A DNA stretch of 64,000 bases, from positions 281,430 to 345,429 of the forward strand of contig OX393574.1 in the NCBI GenBank assembly GCA_947652115.1, read 5' to 3'. The notes below the pieces were generated by a model. It was not told where the DNA came from, made no database searches, and worked only from the letters and a program-made list of their open reading frames with translations. The position numbers were made by a program, and so were the translations under genes. Source of the stretch: Blastomussa wellsi (taxonomy: Eukaryota; Cnidaria; Anthozoa; Scleractinia; Plerogyridae). The stretch's first letter is position 1; each line of letters starts with the position of its first letter. Shown piece by piece: positions 15,401 through 30,900 of this stretch.

Positions 15401-18400
15401 TGTTGAGGATTGAGGGGTCTCAAAACGATACCGTATCCAGTGGTACATCCCCGTATAGCCCATACAGGGGAGTTCCCCTAGCTAAAGCTAACTCTAACTC
15501 TAACTCCTTTAAGTGTATTTGCCTTCAAAATAATATATTTATGGCATAAGGGAGACTAATCAGCACAAACGTACATCAAGCCAATCAGTATTTACAACAT
15601 CCCACTCCACAAGCGAGTTCCACATTGCTTGTTTCAGCTTTAACTCTGCATGAACCTCTTCAAGTTCTTCAAACTTAGCAACCTCAACCTAAGAAACACA
15701 AAACAGTGCTTAGGAATATAAATTAGACATTGGTGTATGGAACTACCCTTTTCCAGCCAACTAAGAACTAGAAGAGAATCATTAGAGTGTTTTATGAAAA
15801 GACATCTGCATATTTAGGTTTATTGATGCTTTGGCAAACAGGATTCCAACTTAAGTGTAATTGTTTAGTTAATAATTTGTTTGAAACCAATTTGGATCTG
15901 AGGGAATAAAAATTTATTTTCCTGAAGAAGTGCAAGAAAGGATTTGAAATGATTTTGGTTAACGAGCGACGTGAGGAATATTTCATTATGCTAACAACAA
16001 AAGCGTGATTTCTTTATTACATACCAACCACCTCACATGTTAGCCATTAGGTATATACCTTTTTGCTCATGGATGACGTCATCATGGCGTCATTCATGGG
16101 CTTAGGGGGCACTCACTCGATTTTGATTAATTTATTCATTAAACCCAGATTAAGTAGTTTTCCCCCATCTTCCCCCTGCAAAGTACTGTTTTTCTACAAG
16201 ACACTTCATCCTACAGATTTGGCAGATTTTAGGGGGGACTAGAAAGGCGACATTTTTGTCCGATAACACGTTACATTTCCACAATGGTATGGGTAACATG
16301 GCGGCCAACACGGTACGAAAATAGTTTTTGGTTCAATCCGTGGGGTTGTTTTATGAAAAGGTGTGAAGCTAAGCAACAGTAGCTTCGACAAATAGACTAA
16401 AATGGAAAGACAAGAAGAGGACATACTATTTTTGTGCGATAACGTGTAACGAGGAGATACCTTTGTGGAGTGAAAAATTTAAAATTATCAAGCTAAGGTA
16501 AACTAGCTTGGACAATGGGCATTGAAATCCTGAAAGCTATGATGTTCACTTAAGCTTCAATGCTTAAAAGCGACAATGTCACGACTCAGGACGAATCGTT
16601 TTAAAGAAAATGTCACCCGAAAAAGAAACAATGCAACAGGGAATGTAAGCTGTATGGTCTGGAAGCAAAAGTAAGCCTCCTTGTTGTGTCATATTTTTTA
16701 TTTTCTTTTATAAAATGTATCCCTTTAGTGGGGGATTATTTTATTCAAGTGATAAAGCACTGTTTTGACTTACAGCGCCATAGGTGTGTGAAGAAGCGAT
16801 CGATCTTGTTGTGGTAAACCAGGAGTGAAGAAACCAAAGTACGGTATCATTCAATTTCACACAGTGAATTCAAAATTTCATGCCGTGATGATGTTAAATG
16901 GCTGCGAGTCACATCCTTGGATTCTTTTCTCTACCTGGGTGTTTAAAAGTGACCAAAAGTGTCTTTTAACTTGTGATTTCTTTGTCACTTTGTTGGTTTG
17001 ACCGAAACTCTCAAAAGAAAGTACACCGAATTAAATATACAAGATGAAAAATGAGACGCCCCAATAATTTGGCAACTTTTCACAATCTTTCTTGTCTTCC
17101 ACCATGAACGAAAAATGAACCCAGCAAACACAAGTATACAAGTTTACTCACAACCATGAACGTTTCTATTTATTATATAATTTGGTTTTATCTAAGTTTA
17201 TCCAAAACATACCAACTAAAAAAACTCGATCCTCAACAACAAATGTATCCCCAGAGGAACTTGTTGGAATGTTTTTCAAGATGGTTGAACCAACTGAGTC
17301 ACGCAAGTCTTCCGCTTCTCTACCTTATATCAAAGGGGTAACTGAACTTTTGACACGTATCCTCAAAAAACATGGTGTAATAGTGGTCAACAAACCATTT
17401 ACCACTCTACAACAACAGTTCCCAGCTCCGAAATTCCGATCTTCGATGACCAACGTCGTGTATTAAATTCATTGTACAAATTGTTCGTGGTGTTATATTG
17501 GGGGAACCGGCAGAGCTTTTAATACCCGGAAAAAAGAACATTTCAGAAACACCAAAACTGCAGCCAACAACCTGGTCCAACAACCACGTCATTGATTTTG
17601 AAAACGTGTTCATTATTGACAAAGGCACCTTCACTTTCAAAAGATTCCCTCGCCCATATGTTTTCCTTGAGGCAGGAAATTCTCAATAAAAAGATATCAT
17701 TTATTTTGTCTTCTTTTGTAGTCACACATGGTATATTCGGATGTGGGAAAACAAGCTTGAAAAGATTTCAAAATGTTCTCCTGAAATGTTTCTCTATTAA
17801 ATAATCAATTACTACAAATTTTTTCGAGCTACAATGCTACATTGCTACGGCATTTTTGCATTTGAGTTTGTTTTAGACAAACCTTCACGTTTTTCAACAG
17901 AATCAATAATGTTTGGAGCGTCAACGTGTAAAGTTTTCACATGACCGCCTGTATGTTTCAGCACGTGAAACACTGGATATTTTTGCGCGTCAAGACGTGG
18001 AAAAAAGTTCATGAATTGCTGAAAATGGTAGAATTTCTTTCATAGGTTTAAATTTTTTAAAACACTTTTCATGATTCATTAATACGGAAAATATGCTGTT
18101 TGAAGTGCCCCATGCATCTTTTAACCTTTTTTGTGGACAAGTTACGCAAAGATTGTCATTGCTGTCAATTAGCTCGTGTGTTTCGTCAATACGGATGGAG
18201 ATCACGTTCAAATTCACATGCCAATGAATAGACTTTTTTGGAACAGTTCTCCAGGCCTGCTGAATCTCCACTTATACGCTTCGCTTGCATGTCGCCATTT
18301 ACAGATGTACGCATGCAAAAATATTAATACAAGAGAGGTCCGAGAGAGATAGATCAATAGATTTATTGGGGAACTGATGATGTCTTCAAGTGAACTGGTG

Positions 18401-21400
18401 ACAATTCCGAGTGGCGGCCATTTTGAGAAGGCGTAACCAACATGAAAAATATAGCACTGAAAATATCACTGACGTTATTATTAACCACCAGAGCGCTTTA
18501 TTTTTGTTTATTTGATCGAAATTGACACCTACCATCTGGAAAGAAAACCCTTTGTGAACCCCCTCCCATTTGGAAAAATTCCACTTTTAGACCCCTCCAC
18601 CCCTCGGAATTTCCAGAACCCTCCGTGGAGTAGGTATGGACATTTTCTGGAACCACACATAATTGTGTAATTTTGTCTTGGTGTCAGTGTTAATTAGTTT
18701 CTTATGTCTTTGCATGACCTGTATCTGATTGGCAACTCTGCATACTATATCCGCCACATGGCCTGTGAAATTGAGAGCTTTAGCAATTGCAACACCAAAC
18801 AATTTCATGCTGTTAACTGAACTAATGACACTACTACCAAGATCGTAGGTAGGTTCACCCATGGTGTTACCTAACCACATGGTAAGGGATGTATCATGGT
18901 TAAACGCTAAACCGTTGCTATTAAACCACTCACAAGCGGCGAGAAGATCACTTTGCGTGTGCCGATGAATTTAAGTGGGAATCATAGGTCATGTTCGATA
19001 TATCAAATTTCAAACATGGCGATGAAATTAGCCAATAAGCATGCAAGGATTACTGCAGTTATAGTAAGAAATAGCTATATACAATGCCTATAGCTGAAAA
19101 GCCCAATAGTATTACCTTAAAGTTCTTCTGGTGTGATTTGTAAGTGGATGCCAGATTATTCAGGTTTTCCATCTTCTCTAGCAGAGCTCCAAGATACAGG
19201 ATAATCTCATCTGGCTGGGAACTGGAGTCAAGGATTTTGGGGTCCTGTGAACAAGTCATTTAATAAATACGTGAAATAATAAATAAGCTCTATAATAAAC
19301 TACATGCACTATAAACTTTGTAATTTTTTATACCACACCCATTTTACAAAGCTACAAGAAACTACTGATGATAACACTGTATTTCTAGCACTAGGAGGAT
19401 GTACAGGGTTAAAAGTTACCAGTAGTGTGTAGAATTAATTAAATTTACGATTAGTCCACACCAAAACACGACCTTGGAAAATGTCCACTGAAGACATGAC
19501 TGAACAATTATGAAATATAAATTAAAATTCACACTAATATCCTAGATTAGCTTATCAATCAACATGGTGAGGGAAAAAACGAAACAATTTCCTTCAGATT
19601 AAATGTTCAGATTAAAGGAAATGGTTTTAAACTTTATGGCATATGCCTTGACCTAGGCCTGTACCTGTGCTTTTTGTTTTACTTCTTTAACCTCTTTGCC
19701 AAGTGAAACAATGTCCTTGTCAATATGTGTGCACATCTTGTCAATATTGGCATCCCTCTCAGCTAGAGACTTGTCAATCACATTACGGACAGCTGTGACA
19801 GTTGGTCTGAGAGTCTGCGCGAAACACATGCAGGATCAATTAAGTACTAATTTTATTATTGGTTGCAATTTATTTGATGTCTTATTTATGTTGCCACATT
19901 ATGGGAGGCAAGGTGGCCAAATGGTTAGTGCGCATGACGGCCCGGGTTGGAACCCTGGACTGGGCACTGCATTGTGTTCTCAGGAAAGGCACTTTACTCT
20001 CACAGTGCCTCTCTTCTCCCAGGTGTATATTATCAAAATCACTAGAGTGGTAAAACTGCGGTTAGAAATTTGAATTTGAAGCAGTTCGATTCTTAACACA
20101 TGATCTGAAAAAATTGTCACATGGTTTTGTGTTTGCAAGCGTCCTGTCAGCGATGATGTGATTTTAATGGTCGCTTCAGGGTCATGTGAACATCGTTTTT
20201 CCAAAATTTGTTACAACAATAATGACGCTATCAAGCAAACAGAGTCAGAAAACTCACAGGATGTATTCAGGATGAAAGAAAGGCAGGTTTTGTTTCATTT
20301 TAATGGATTTCGTACTGTTTTGCAGCAAAGAGTGTCCGAAAGTCACGGGGCTTTCTGTTTGCTCTTTGATAAATAAACAGTGTCCATGTGATAAAATTCT
20401 TTAACTCACGTGATCGGGATTGGCGCAGTGCGAGACGAAATTTAGCAACTGCATTTTACCACTCTAGTGATAGTAAATGGGTACTGGTGAATTTACTGCC
20501 AAGGGTAATCCTTTGATGGACTAGCATCCCATCCAGGGGAGAGTAGAAATACTCCCTGTCACTTCATGCTAAGGAAACCGGGATAAGCTCCAGTCTGATG
20601 GGCCACTAGGCTCGTATGCAGACTTTACCTTTTTCCTTACCTTTATGTTGTCACAAGACCCATAAAATAAAAGTAGCTTTCTACAAAGTTTTACGAGTCT
20701 TACAAGAAGGTTTACATAACTTCTTCTTACAAAAGAATAGCATTAAAAACAGCCAAATAATGTTTGAATTAATACTGTATGTAAAAAGTAACCTTTAATA
20801 TCTGAACAAGTTGTTATTCACATCACAACAAAACATAGGGAAATTATTTCTAAAAACCTATTTATTGAATATGCATTTGTCCAGTGTTTCAAGATAGATG
20901 TTTCATATCCAAGTCCAGGGGTTTCAAAACAAGGCGGCGACTGCCGGATTTCCACCGGCTTCTTGGTTATTACGCCACTGGCTACTCTGGTCATAGCACT
21001 CAGCTCGTGACCCAGAAGCTCACCTATAACAGCCACCTACTGTTCCAGTCAACTACACCTACTTCAAAACATTTTGAAATCCCTGAAGTCTACACAGTTT
21101 CAAAAACACATAAAATTATCTAGTTGATGTTAACCTGAGCACCACAAAAATGAGAAATTGCAAACTCCTAACTGCTTAAAAAGTGCTTGTAGGGTACATT
21201 CTTTGGAGTCTTTGATTGGATTATCACGAGACTAGGGCCAGTAATTTCTTGCTATAATTTAACTTGTTCCAGTTCTGTGCACTGGCAGGACATGGTGCAA
21301 AGACAGGATACCCAACATAATGTAAAGCCTATTACCTGGTAAACAGCAAGATCTTCAGGTGGTGTTGGAACTTTGTATGTTTCAATCAAGTCATAGAGTT

Positions 21401-24400
21401 CTTTGACAACAGTGGCATCTCTTTCAATGTCATCCACCTATCACAAGCAGTACTGTAATTAATACTGACTACATGCATAAGGCCCAAAATATGTTGCTGT
21501 TTTATTACAGGTAGCTATTGTAACATATCTCATGGTAACATAGAGCTTATTTTGGCTGGTAATCCTCAACTTGTGTATAGGGAATAAAAATTTCGAGTAG
21601 TTTTCTGTTGTGCTTACTAAACAATTACCTTCTCTTGAATCGTGTCAAGGAATGTCAAACTTTCAACATACTCCACTGTGCTGCTGGGAATGACTTCCAA
21701 TTTAAACTGGGCATCCTGACAGAACTCCATCAGTGTATCTGTTCTATTCTTGGCCAGCTTTGGCAAAATATCATTAATTACCTGTAGCAAATACAGGACA
21801 GAATGTTAATGGTAAATAATGACATTGCTCTGTGCACAAACCACGCTCTTTTTGTCTACTTTGCTTGTTATCTTGGGTGCTATACAGTTAATGGACTTTA
21901 CGGGTCGATAAACCAATTCAATAGCAAGTCCCAAAGTACGTCATAGAGGACACAACAATGGGGTCTAGCCCTTAAACAATAGCACAATAGACTTCGCACA
22001 ATAGAACAACACAATAGTGAATATATTGACTTGGTATATGGAGCATCACCCGACTTTCCTGTTGAGTAAGACATAATAACATTGATTATTTGCACTTGCA
22101 ACCAAAAAGAGAAACAACAAAACAAATTACTGATAACTGAATAACTGCCAGAGCAATTATATAAAAACATAAGTTATGATGGCAAGATGTAAGTGCAGAG
22201 CTTTGGTTTGTAGGCCATCTGATAGGGTACAAAAATAAAAATATGTGGGCAATGCATTGATTATGCAGAAACGAGAAACATTTTTATATTTTATTAGAAT
22301 CTGAAGACTTGTACGAAGAATTATAATCCATTATCTCAAAAGTTAGTAAATACATTCAGTAGTTATTATTTTTGCTTTTTTTTCGCCTATCTTGTGTACT
22401 TTCTTTCTCTTTTTTTCCCTGATTATCCTGGCCCACCTCAATTAGCGTTGCTACCTGCAGAGCCAGGAGATTAAGACCTAATTCTGAAGTAATAAAAATA
22501 TTGTTGTTGTTGTTGTTTTTGGAACAAAAAAAATTGTGGGCAATTTTTCTACACAGCTGGCGGTTTATTTTGGTAGTGCACAATGAAGTTGGCCTTCAAT
22601 ATTGATATCAACAAGTTCCTCTTATGACCTTCAGAGTTAATAAGAAACCAGATCCAATTGTGTGACCAATATCAGTGGATAGTTAATGAAAAAAGAGACT
22701 ATTGCTGTGGAGAGGCTAAGAAGACAAATGAACTTATGATCCTGTGCAATGCTCTACTACCTGAGTTATTAAGCCACACACTGGCCTGGGAGTGCGGTCA
22801 ATTTATTGAGTTCAGATTTTCCTGTGAACTATGCACTAAATAAATTTAGCCACTGACAGGGCCCACTCACATTATCAATCACTTACAAGATTCCAAACAA
22901 TGTTGCAGTGCATGTTGGCACACTTGCTTTTAACATTTTTAGATCACGCTTCCACCAGTTTTCAGCCTAGGTTAAAAAATGCTATGTGCATGTACAGGGT
23001 TGTCAATAACTTTTGAAGTATGCAGAGTTATTTTGAAAGTAGACGTCACTGGGGGCCCTTTTTTAAGCGTTTTTGTAATGAACGCTTTTTTTCCCGCTTA
23101 TCTCTGCCAAATTGTAGCTGGCGATATCGCTGGCACTTATTGACAACCCTGAATGTATATCAATGGGAAATGCTCCATCTGTGTCTGTTTTAAAAAAGAT
23201 TAAAAGCTTTTCTTTTTGAAGAAGCTTTTTGAAATTAATTTTAGCACGTTTTAATTTTTAGTTTTTAAAGATTTTTTTCATGTTTTGTAAATCGCCTTTG
23301 AACATTAGAATACTGGCGCGATATAAATCTTTTATTATTATTATTTATTATTATTAACAACCAACTTTAAGGTTAGTGATAACCTCTCTGGGTGCCTATC
23401 GGAAATCCTTTTGTACACGCCTCATTTTCTGAAATTGTAGAATCTAAATACATATTAAGAAGCTTTGGAATTTATCGGTTACTGTCTGTGAGCCTTTGCC
23501 TTTGATGATGAAGTCCTAGTCTCATACAATGTCTATGGAAGTAAAAATGTAATTTCATACTTCTTATGATTAAAGTATATTATAAAATAATTCAAATTTA
23601 ACCCTTTAACTCCCACAATTTCTGCAATGCCGCTATCATCATGAGTTGTGGAAATGAGAGTGATGGCAAATTTTCAGCTGATCCTATGCAGTATGCGGGA
23701 CGTGCGACACATAAGAACTCAGTAAAAATGACCTAGCTCTCCAGGAGTTCTTGTAGCTCAGTGGATAGAGCGCCCGCCCGGTGCTTGGGAGGTCATGGGT
23801 TGGATTCCAGTCGGGACTCGGAATTTTTCTTTGTCCCACGCTCATGTCATGTTGATCAATTACTTTCACATTGTTTTGTCTTGTTTTGACAACATCAGAA
23901 ACTGACCAATCAGAAGCACTCATTCCCACAGCTTGTGTAAACATTGCAACACGATCTGACAGAAATCGGCTAAGTAAAGCGTGTGTTTTAAACTACAAAA
24001 TTTTGATTCCAAATAAACGACTTATCCTGACTCTTCCTCTCCCCAAACCACTTTAGTAGTGTTTTATCCAATTCTGGATACTTCGGCAAAATGTTCGGAA
24101 TTGCAGCTTTTTTCCCTCGAAATTGTCCCTAAAGCATTTCATGCTCTCGCCACGCTCTGGTGAACGCGTGACATGCTCACCATAGCATGATGCCACGAAG
24201 CACGTTGTGGGGATTCCTTTCAAAAAATGTCGGAACCATCATGAAAGCGTGTTCAAACAGTAGATAGTCTTTTCATTTCCACACAAAGCCCCTCTCAGGC
24301 AGAGGCTTTATAAAATGATGCTGAAGATAGTTCAACCAATGGAGAGAAAAATCAAAGGAAAGGACATGAAAATGGAGCGAAGTTTTGCCATTTTTGTTGC

Positions 24401-27400
24401 AAATCGAAAAAGACAACCCATTTGGATCAGCACGATGTGCAAATTTCCGAACATCAATTCTTCAGAGGCATAAAGATTGCAAGGATCATGAAGATGCTCT
24501 TCATGAAGAGGTAATATGACCCCCTGAAATGGAAAATGTCCCCCAAAAAATAACCTAAAGGGACAAATTGACCCTTAGTAGTCAAATCCTAGCTCAAACT
24601 CTGTGTCTGTCTGTCTGTCTTCCTGTCATAATTATGACAAGGCCATGGCAAGTTTTGCTAACCTCCAAACACTTCAGGGGTGATGGGATAAGAACTTGCT
24701 TCAGCTTCTTACAATCAACAAGGATCATTCCAATTGGCCTCTGCTCCACGATGTCAACTGCTTGTTCATGTTCACTGTTATATTTGTCCAGTGACTCAGA
24801 GAAGAATCCAACATCTAAATTTAAATAAGCAGAAAAAAAAAAACAATGACGATTACATCTGCAATATGACCGAATCTTAGTCAGCACAGGGTTAAATTCC
24901 TTTCAAAGCAGTCACAAGAAAATCTCCAAAGGCGAAGTTGATTAAAAAACACCTGTAGTATGCTGACGTCAAGTGTACAGATACACAATTGCAACTGTTA
25001 AATGCTACTACAATCCAAATGTTACTTTCCTTAAATTTATTCGGCTTTTTAAAGTAGAAATGCTACAAGTGCCTACCATGCCAAATTTTGAATGGAAATT
25101 AGAACTGGAAGTCCACTAATTGGCCACGTAAATTTTGGCTTCGGCTTGCTGCCGTTACCAGATTAAACAAATTGACGGACGCCCACATGGAGATCTGGAT
25201 CTAGTTGGACCGAGAACAAGATGACGTCATATGCGCACTACAAATATGGCTGCTTTGAAGGCTGGAGTAATCAATCTGGTAAAAACACTGCTCTCCTTTT
25301 TATTTTAGTGGTTTAAACGGTACGATTTAAAGCCCCGGTGTTTTTAAACATACAAGAAAACACCTTCTGGTCACTTTTGCATAACAAAGGCATAGAAATC
25401 TTTTTGAAAGGTGCAATTTTGTGATACAAATCGTGAGGGCTCAACAACCTGAAACGACTCAAAACAAAGGATTTGTTTTAAGACTTTGAGGGGAACTACC
25501 GGTAATGTTTGGAATCGCATTATCATTATTTTCTCCTGCAGCTATCGTGGGGGTAAAAAAGCTGAAGGACTGAGTAAAGTAAGGTGTACGTAAGCATTAT
25601 TGCAAGCTATTAATAGGGGTTGTGTCACAGCATTTCAAGTCATTTTCCCATTAACTTTCAAACTGAAGGAAGTCTAAAAGTAAGAGTTTTCTAACACCGG
25701 AAAACACCAATGGCATAATAAAATGTTGAAATTATACCAGGATTGTTTCGAATGACAACGATATAGACTGATTATAAATGACAAACTTGAAAAACCTTGC
25801 CAGTTTTTCAAAACGAGTTGTCCGTGACGTAGCTCCTTTAACTGAACTATCTATTAACCTCTATAAATTACACTTCCTCTCTTATCTTAGTTAATCTGTT
25901 TATATACTTTGTCTTCCAGCCCATTTTCGCTAAACTTTTAACTTAGTTAACTTAGTTTTTGTCTGTGTGTGTATGTGTGTTGTATGTGTTTATTTGAGCC
26001 CTATGTACCTGACCTTTATGAAAATTACTGATGTAAACACTAAGGATGGTTGCCCAGTTTCTCATTAGCCAATGGTGGTTATTTCGGACAGCCATATACT
26101 CATTTCATAATTTTTATACTTTCTAGTTTTGTAAACTTAATTGGATTAAGGGTATGTACAATAAAGCTGTTGTTGAGCTGCTACATCACCAGCAACATAA
26201 CCATTGCTGTAGGTGATGGCTAAAAGGGATGGACAAGAGGGACCTTTCTAACCATGAACAGATTGAGGTGTCTTACACGAAGTGTGGAATTGGAGCCTCT
26301 TGGGGTTGGTAGCCACTGAAAGGGTTGAGGCTCCAATGATGTTCTGCTTCATGTAAGACAACTCAATCTGTTCATGGTTATAAAGGTCCCTCTCGGCTAT
26401 CCCTTTTAGCCATCACCATTGCTGTAGGCCCCTGGCGCTCCCACAATGTGGTCTTTATAGCCAAGGTTTTAAATCTCATGATCTGGTGTTTATGGAGGAC
26501 AGAATTCAGTTTGGGAACCATAGCCGACTCTTACAAGCTGTGATATAAATTAATGAATATTATAAGGTTACAGCACATGCCAATAACTCACATCCTGGAA
26601 AATTATTGACTTGGTGAAGGAAAAATAAGTGTGGTAAGTTTCCACTTTATCACTTAACTCGATAAGATTTCATACACCTAACCTCACATGTTTTTTGAGA
26701 GGAAGGAAAAATATGACGCTCAAGCAATGAGAAGGTATTTCATTTCAGTTCTGCAGTATTAGTGTTGACTTTGTACTGTACCAGGCACTTTGGTTAGTAC
26801 ACAAAATTATCCTTTGATACAAAGGGCAACATTTAGTGGTGAAAATTGTGAAATTACTGGGGTAAACATGAAATATGACCCCTACCCTTGTTACCTGAAG
26901 GTAGGCCTATTTCATAGCATTGTAAGCATTACAAATGGCTGAAAGAACATTATACAACATTCAAATAAAGTCACTTTATGCAAGTTACCAAAACACTGAG
27001 AAAAAACACTTGGTTCTGTAATGGCTGGGAATAAAAAAACAGCTGAATAAAGAACTCACACATGTATCCATTGTTGACCTTCATCTTCATTGACTCTTTT
27101 TTTGTCAACAATGTTTGCATTATTTCAGGTTATAACAGGGGGAAACATATAACATGTTCATATATTAATGCCCTGCATGCATATGTGACAAATACCAAGT
27201 GCAAGGAAAAGTAAGATCATTATTTTCCATTCTTCTGCAAACCACAATAACAATATATCTATAAAACAAGCATTGGAAACTTTTTATGCAAAGCATTCAA
27301 TAACGTTTTTCATAACCATGCCATGTACATGTATTCACATGTAATAAATTCGGAGAATGTGCTATATTGGCCAACATTGTCCTTGAGACTGCTTACTGGG

Positions 27401-27955
27401 TGAACTCAAAGGTTTATTTTCTGGCAAAGGTATCTAGAAATTACATTTCGTCAAATTGCAGTCAATTGCTTCAATTTTGTTGAAGAAATGCACATATGAC
27501 GTCAGAAGCTAACTCACACGTGGGACCGCTTTTTGACTAGATCACGGGCTTGAATTCGCGAACTGAGTAAATGGCAGACTGATTTTTGGTCGCTATATCC
27601 AAGGCAAAATTTTGGTCACAGTAGCACTTTAATACCATGTTCCTCCTGTCTGATGGCCTGCAGATCTAAACTATTGTTTTCTTGGTAGAACTGGTGATAA
27701 GGTTCAAAGGTACCAGCATACTGCCAGGAAGCATCAAATGCTGAAGAAATGGCATCCTGTACAAAATGAAAATGAACAGGATTAGGAAATTAATTAATTA
27801 TACACTACAATACAATACAATACAATATTTATTGGCCACTCCCCACACTAATCAAACAAAATCAAACTCAATCAAACATGATCTGAAAATCTGAAATTCA
27901 CCCAAGATATTAATCTCAATCAAACTAATCAAATTTGAATAGAGGGGGCAAGTTC

Positions 27956-27987
<32 letters not shown>

Positions 27988-30900
27988 GTATAACAATATA
28001 ATTTGGTTTTATCAACTGGGTTGATAATGTCAATTGGCCACCGTAAAGAGATTCAAGAGCTGATGTCTCGAGCGTTAGCCCAATCAAATGCAATCAACCG
28101 TTCAACTTCATATTTACTTATAGGCATGCTAAAAATTATATAATATTTATTGAAAGTTACAGATTTTTGTATGGCTGCAACACTATCTATACCGTAAAAA
28201 AAACAAACCTTTATACTTTGTATAATTCCCTGGAGGTGTCTGTCATCTTCAAACATGGTAGCCAAGCTTGGACCATCACCAGCAGTTTTCTCCTCAACTT
28301 TACCATTTATGAATGGCCTTAATGTAGTGTAAACAAACAGCACCAGAATAAGTTTCTCATTTCACCAGTATAATTTGTTATCATTTTCTTGACCCGAGGT
28401 GCAATAAATTATATAATATTCTTGAAGAAGTCGCATTTACGTGACACTACTTCATCAAGACAAGCTGTTGACAACTTTTAATACCAAACAACTCATAACT
28501 TCGTTTAAAAACAGTATTTTTCATTGGAACATTTTTTAACTTAAAGATCTCAACATGATCTATCTATTGTACAAAGAAAACATAGTTTTCTTCAAATTGA
28601 TCAATTTAAGGGTTAAGACTGAAAAAAATACCCTCGCTACATAAAATTTCTAAGCAGTGCAGTGTGTATGTTGTGGTTTGAATTTATCTTTGGTTTAAAA
28701 TTTTTCAAACCAGTTTGATTTTGATTTGTCACTGTCTCATATTCGTTATCATAATCAGAAACAAAGGGGAAATAAATGAAACTGGACAATTTTCACACCT
28801 CAGGTAACAAATCCCAAATGAGTTGCAGGCTCAAAAATAATACCTTTGCATTTTATGGGTTTACCTTTAGAGGCACAGTTTTAAATAATACCGGAGATTA
28901 TTCACATGCAGAAAAGGCAAAAAAATCTGCGTCAGCTTGGATCAAAACTGTGTTTATTTCACGAGATATTTGCTGTTACAGTGAACGGCATGCATCATAT
29001 TTTCTCGTGCGGCAACATTATTGAGAAAAAACTCTTTCCAATCCGAGCTCCCGCAGAAAGTTTCTTTCATATCTATAGACTAAACTGCAGTGTAAATTTC
29101 ATCCAGGAACGATAATTCTTTGTCTTTATTATTCAAATACCTTTAAATGCGGTCTGTACGCGCCCTCAATTTTATGCAATTCATCGCATAAATCTCTTTG
29201 ACAACACTTAGTTTCGCGGATGCCATCTTGATTTCTCCTTAGAAAACCTTAGAGATTGAGTATAAGTGATGCCGTTTTCGGTAAAAGATGATGACATCAG
29301 ATGCAGAAAAAAGGGCAATGTTTGTCATGATCCGATTTGGCCGGCATGGGAGCCAATGGGTTAAACACACTCACTGCCAGTAATGTAACTTACAGCAAAA
29401 GCAATTACAATTTCCATAATTCTGATGACATAGACGTTGCCAAAATGTAGAAAAAAATATAATATATACATGCAGTATTTTCAATTTTCAGTAATGTACA
29501 ACTCTTAAGCCAATGACTACGCAAGAAAAGCAGATCTTAAAAAGGGCTATTGAAAACCAAAAAGAAAAATTGGGGTATAGCCATGCAGTACTTCACTTTC
29601 ATCTACATCCACAGTTCAATAATGATAATGACACTTACTGGGTGAAGGCATCAAAGAATGGATCTGGCACCAAATTTTGAACACTAAGTACAGAATCTTG
29701 AAATTTCTTGATAACTTCTCCTAATCCGTCCTGAAAGTCATCTAATCCAGGGAAAAACAGTAGCGCTTGAGGCTCTAGAAGCAGTTCTGTAGTGAACAAT
29801 GGATGAAGCTCCCCCTGCTCATCCTGTCAAAAAAAAAACATGTTAAAGTGTATATGGAAGTGTCTCTGTCATATCTCTTTGGTATTCATATATAACCAAT
29901 CAAGGCATATGAATAGCACGAGTTCCAATAACAATAATAATGGCCAATAACAATGGATGGAGACAATCCAGCGACCCAATCAAAACTCAAAGCAATTACA
30001 CATAGGTGACACAAAGCCTGTGAAAATGTGCACACACCAGTCACAATTTGTTTGGGTTTTACTTCTGATTGGTTGAAAAAGTGGCACGAGAATTTTAAAC
30101 CATGGTAATGCCAATCCAAAGCAATTCACACTCAATCCACCGTAAGAAAAAAGATGGCGACTGGTACATTTACATATAACGCTTTGTGCACAAAAACCCT
30201 AAAAGAGCGGATAAAAACACAAAGAAAAGTTATATAAGTCACTCAGCAATAGCAATGTTGTTAGTAATATTGTTATCTCACAGAAAACTAAAAAAACACA
30301 ACGAAGAATGGAAACAAAGGAGGGATTTTCAGTAAATAGTTTAATAGCGCCCCTCCAAACCCTTTGCCTGCTTACAAGCTGGAGGAAACAGGTTTCCTCC
30401 TCTTTTAAATGTGATCGAACAACCCTAATGAACTTAAAACAAACTTTGTTTGATTTAAAATCTCACACAAACTGAAGTGAATGAACTCGATCAAAAGCGA
30501 TAAAGTATTTTCAAATATTTCAAGCATACAATCGTACTGTGAATTAATTTTATTACAGCCTGTGTCAATTCAGCCAATATTGAAACTCTCATGACATGTG
30601 CAACTAAAATTTTTAGTGAAATATTTACCCTTTTCCATAACCTTTCTGTTCACTTTTAATTTGTAATTTTGGTTTTACAATAGCTTCCCCTGTAACAATT
30701 GCGAGAATACTGTCATCTTTCACACTCATTTTTGCATTTGTTTATAAAACTTCCGCTTATGTATTCAGACATAATGCCACATAACAATGAAATGACACAG
30801 CAAATGAAACATAGACGAACTTGAAAAGAAGCGGAAGTTGAAAACTGAATGCTGGACATTGTGAGTTCACCGGTCGTTACTTTGAGCCCTGTGACACGTG

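Larger units (their letters stand above)
15689..19115 (-). other. DNAH6 intron 16
   Basis: 3.4 kb holding the Penelope-like and LINE fragments above; 15.7-17.1 kb shows nothing recognisable except a TTTTTGT(C/G)CGATAAC block repeated at 16254 and 16430. Confidence 0.6.

Noticed and set aside
15485..15512. Telomere-like repeat (CTAACT units)
   Set aside because: Three CTAACT units only, and not the TTAGGG repeat of cnidarians.
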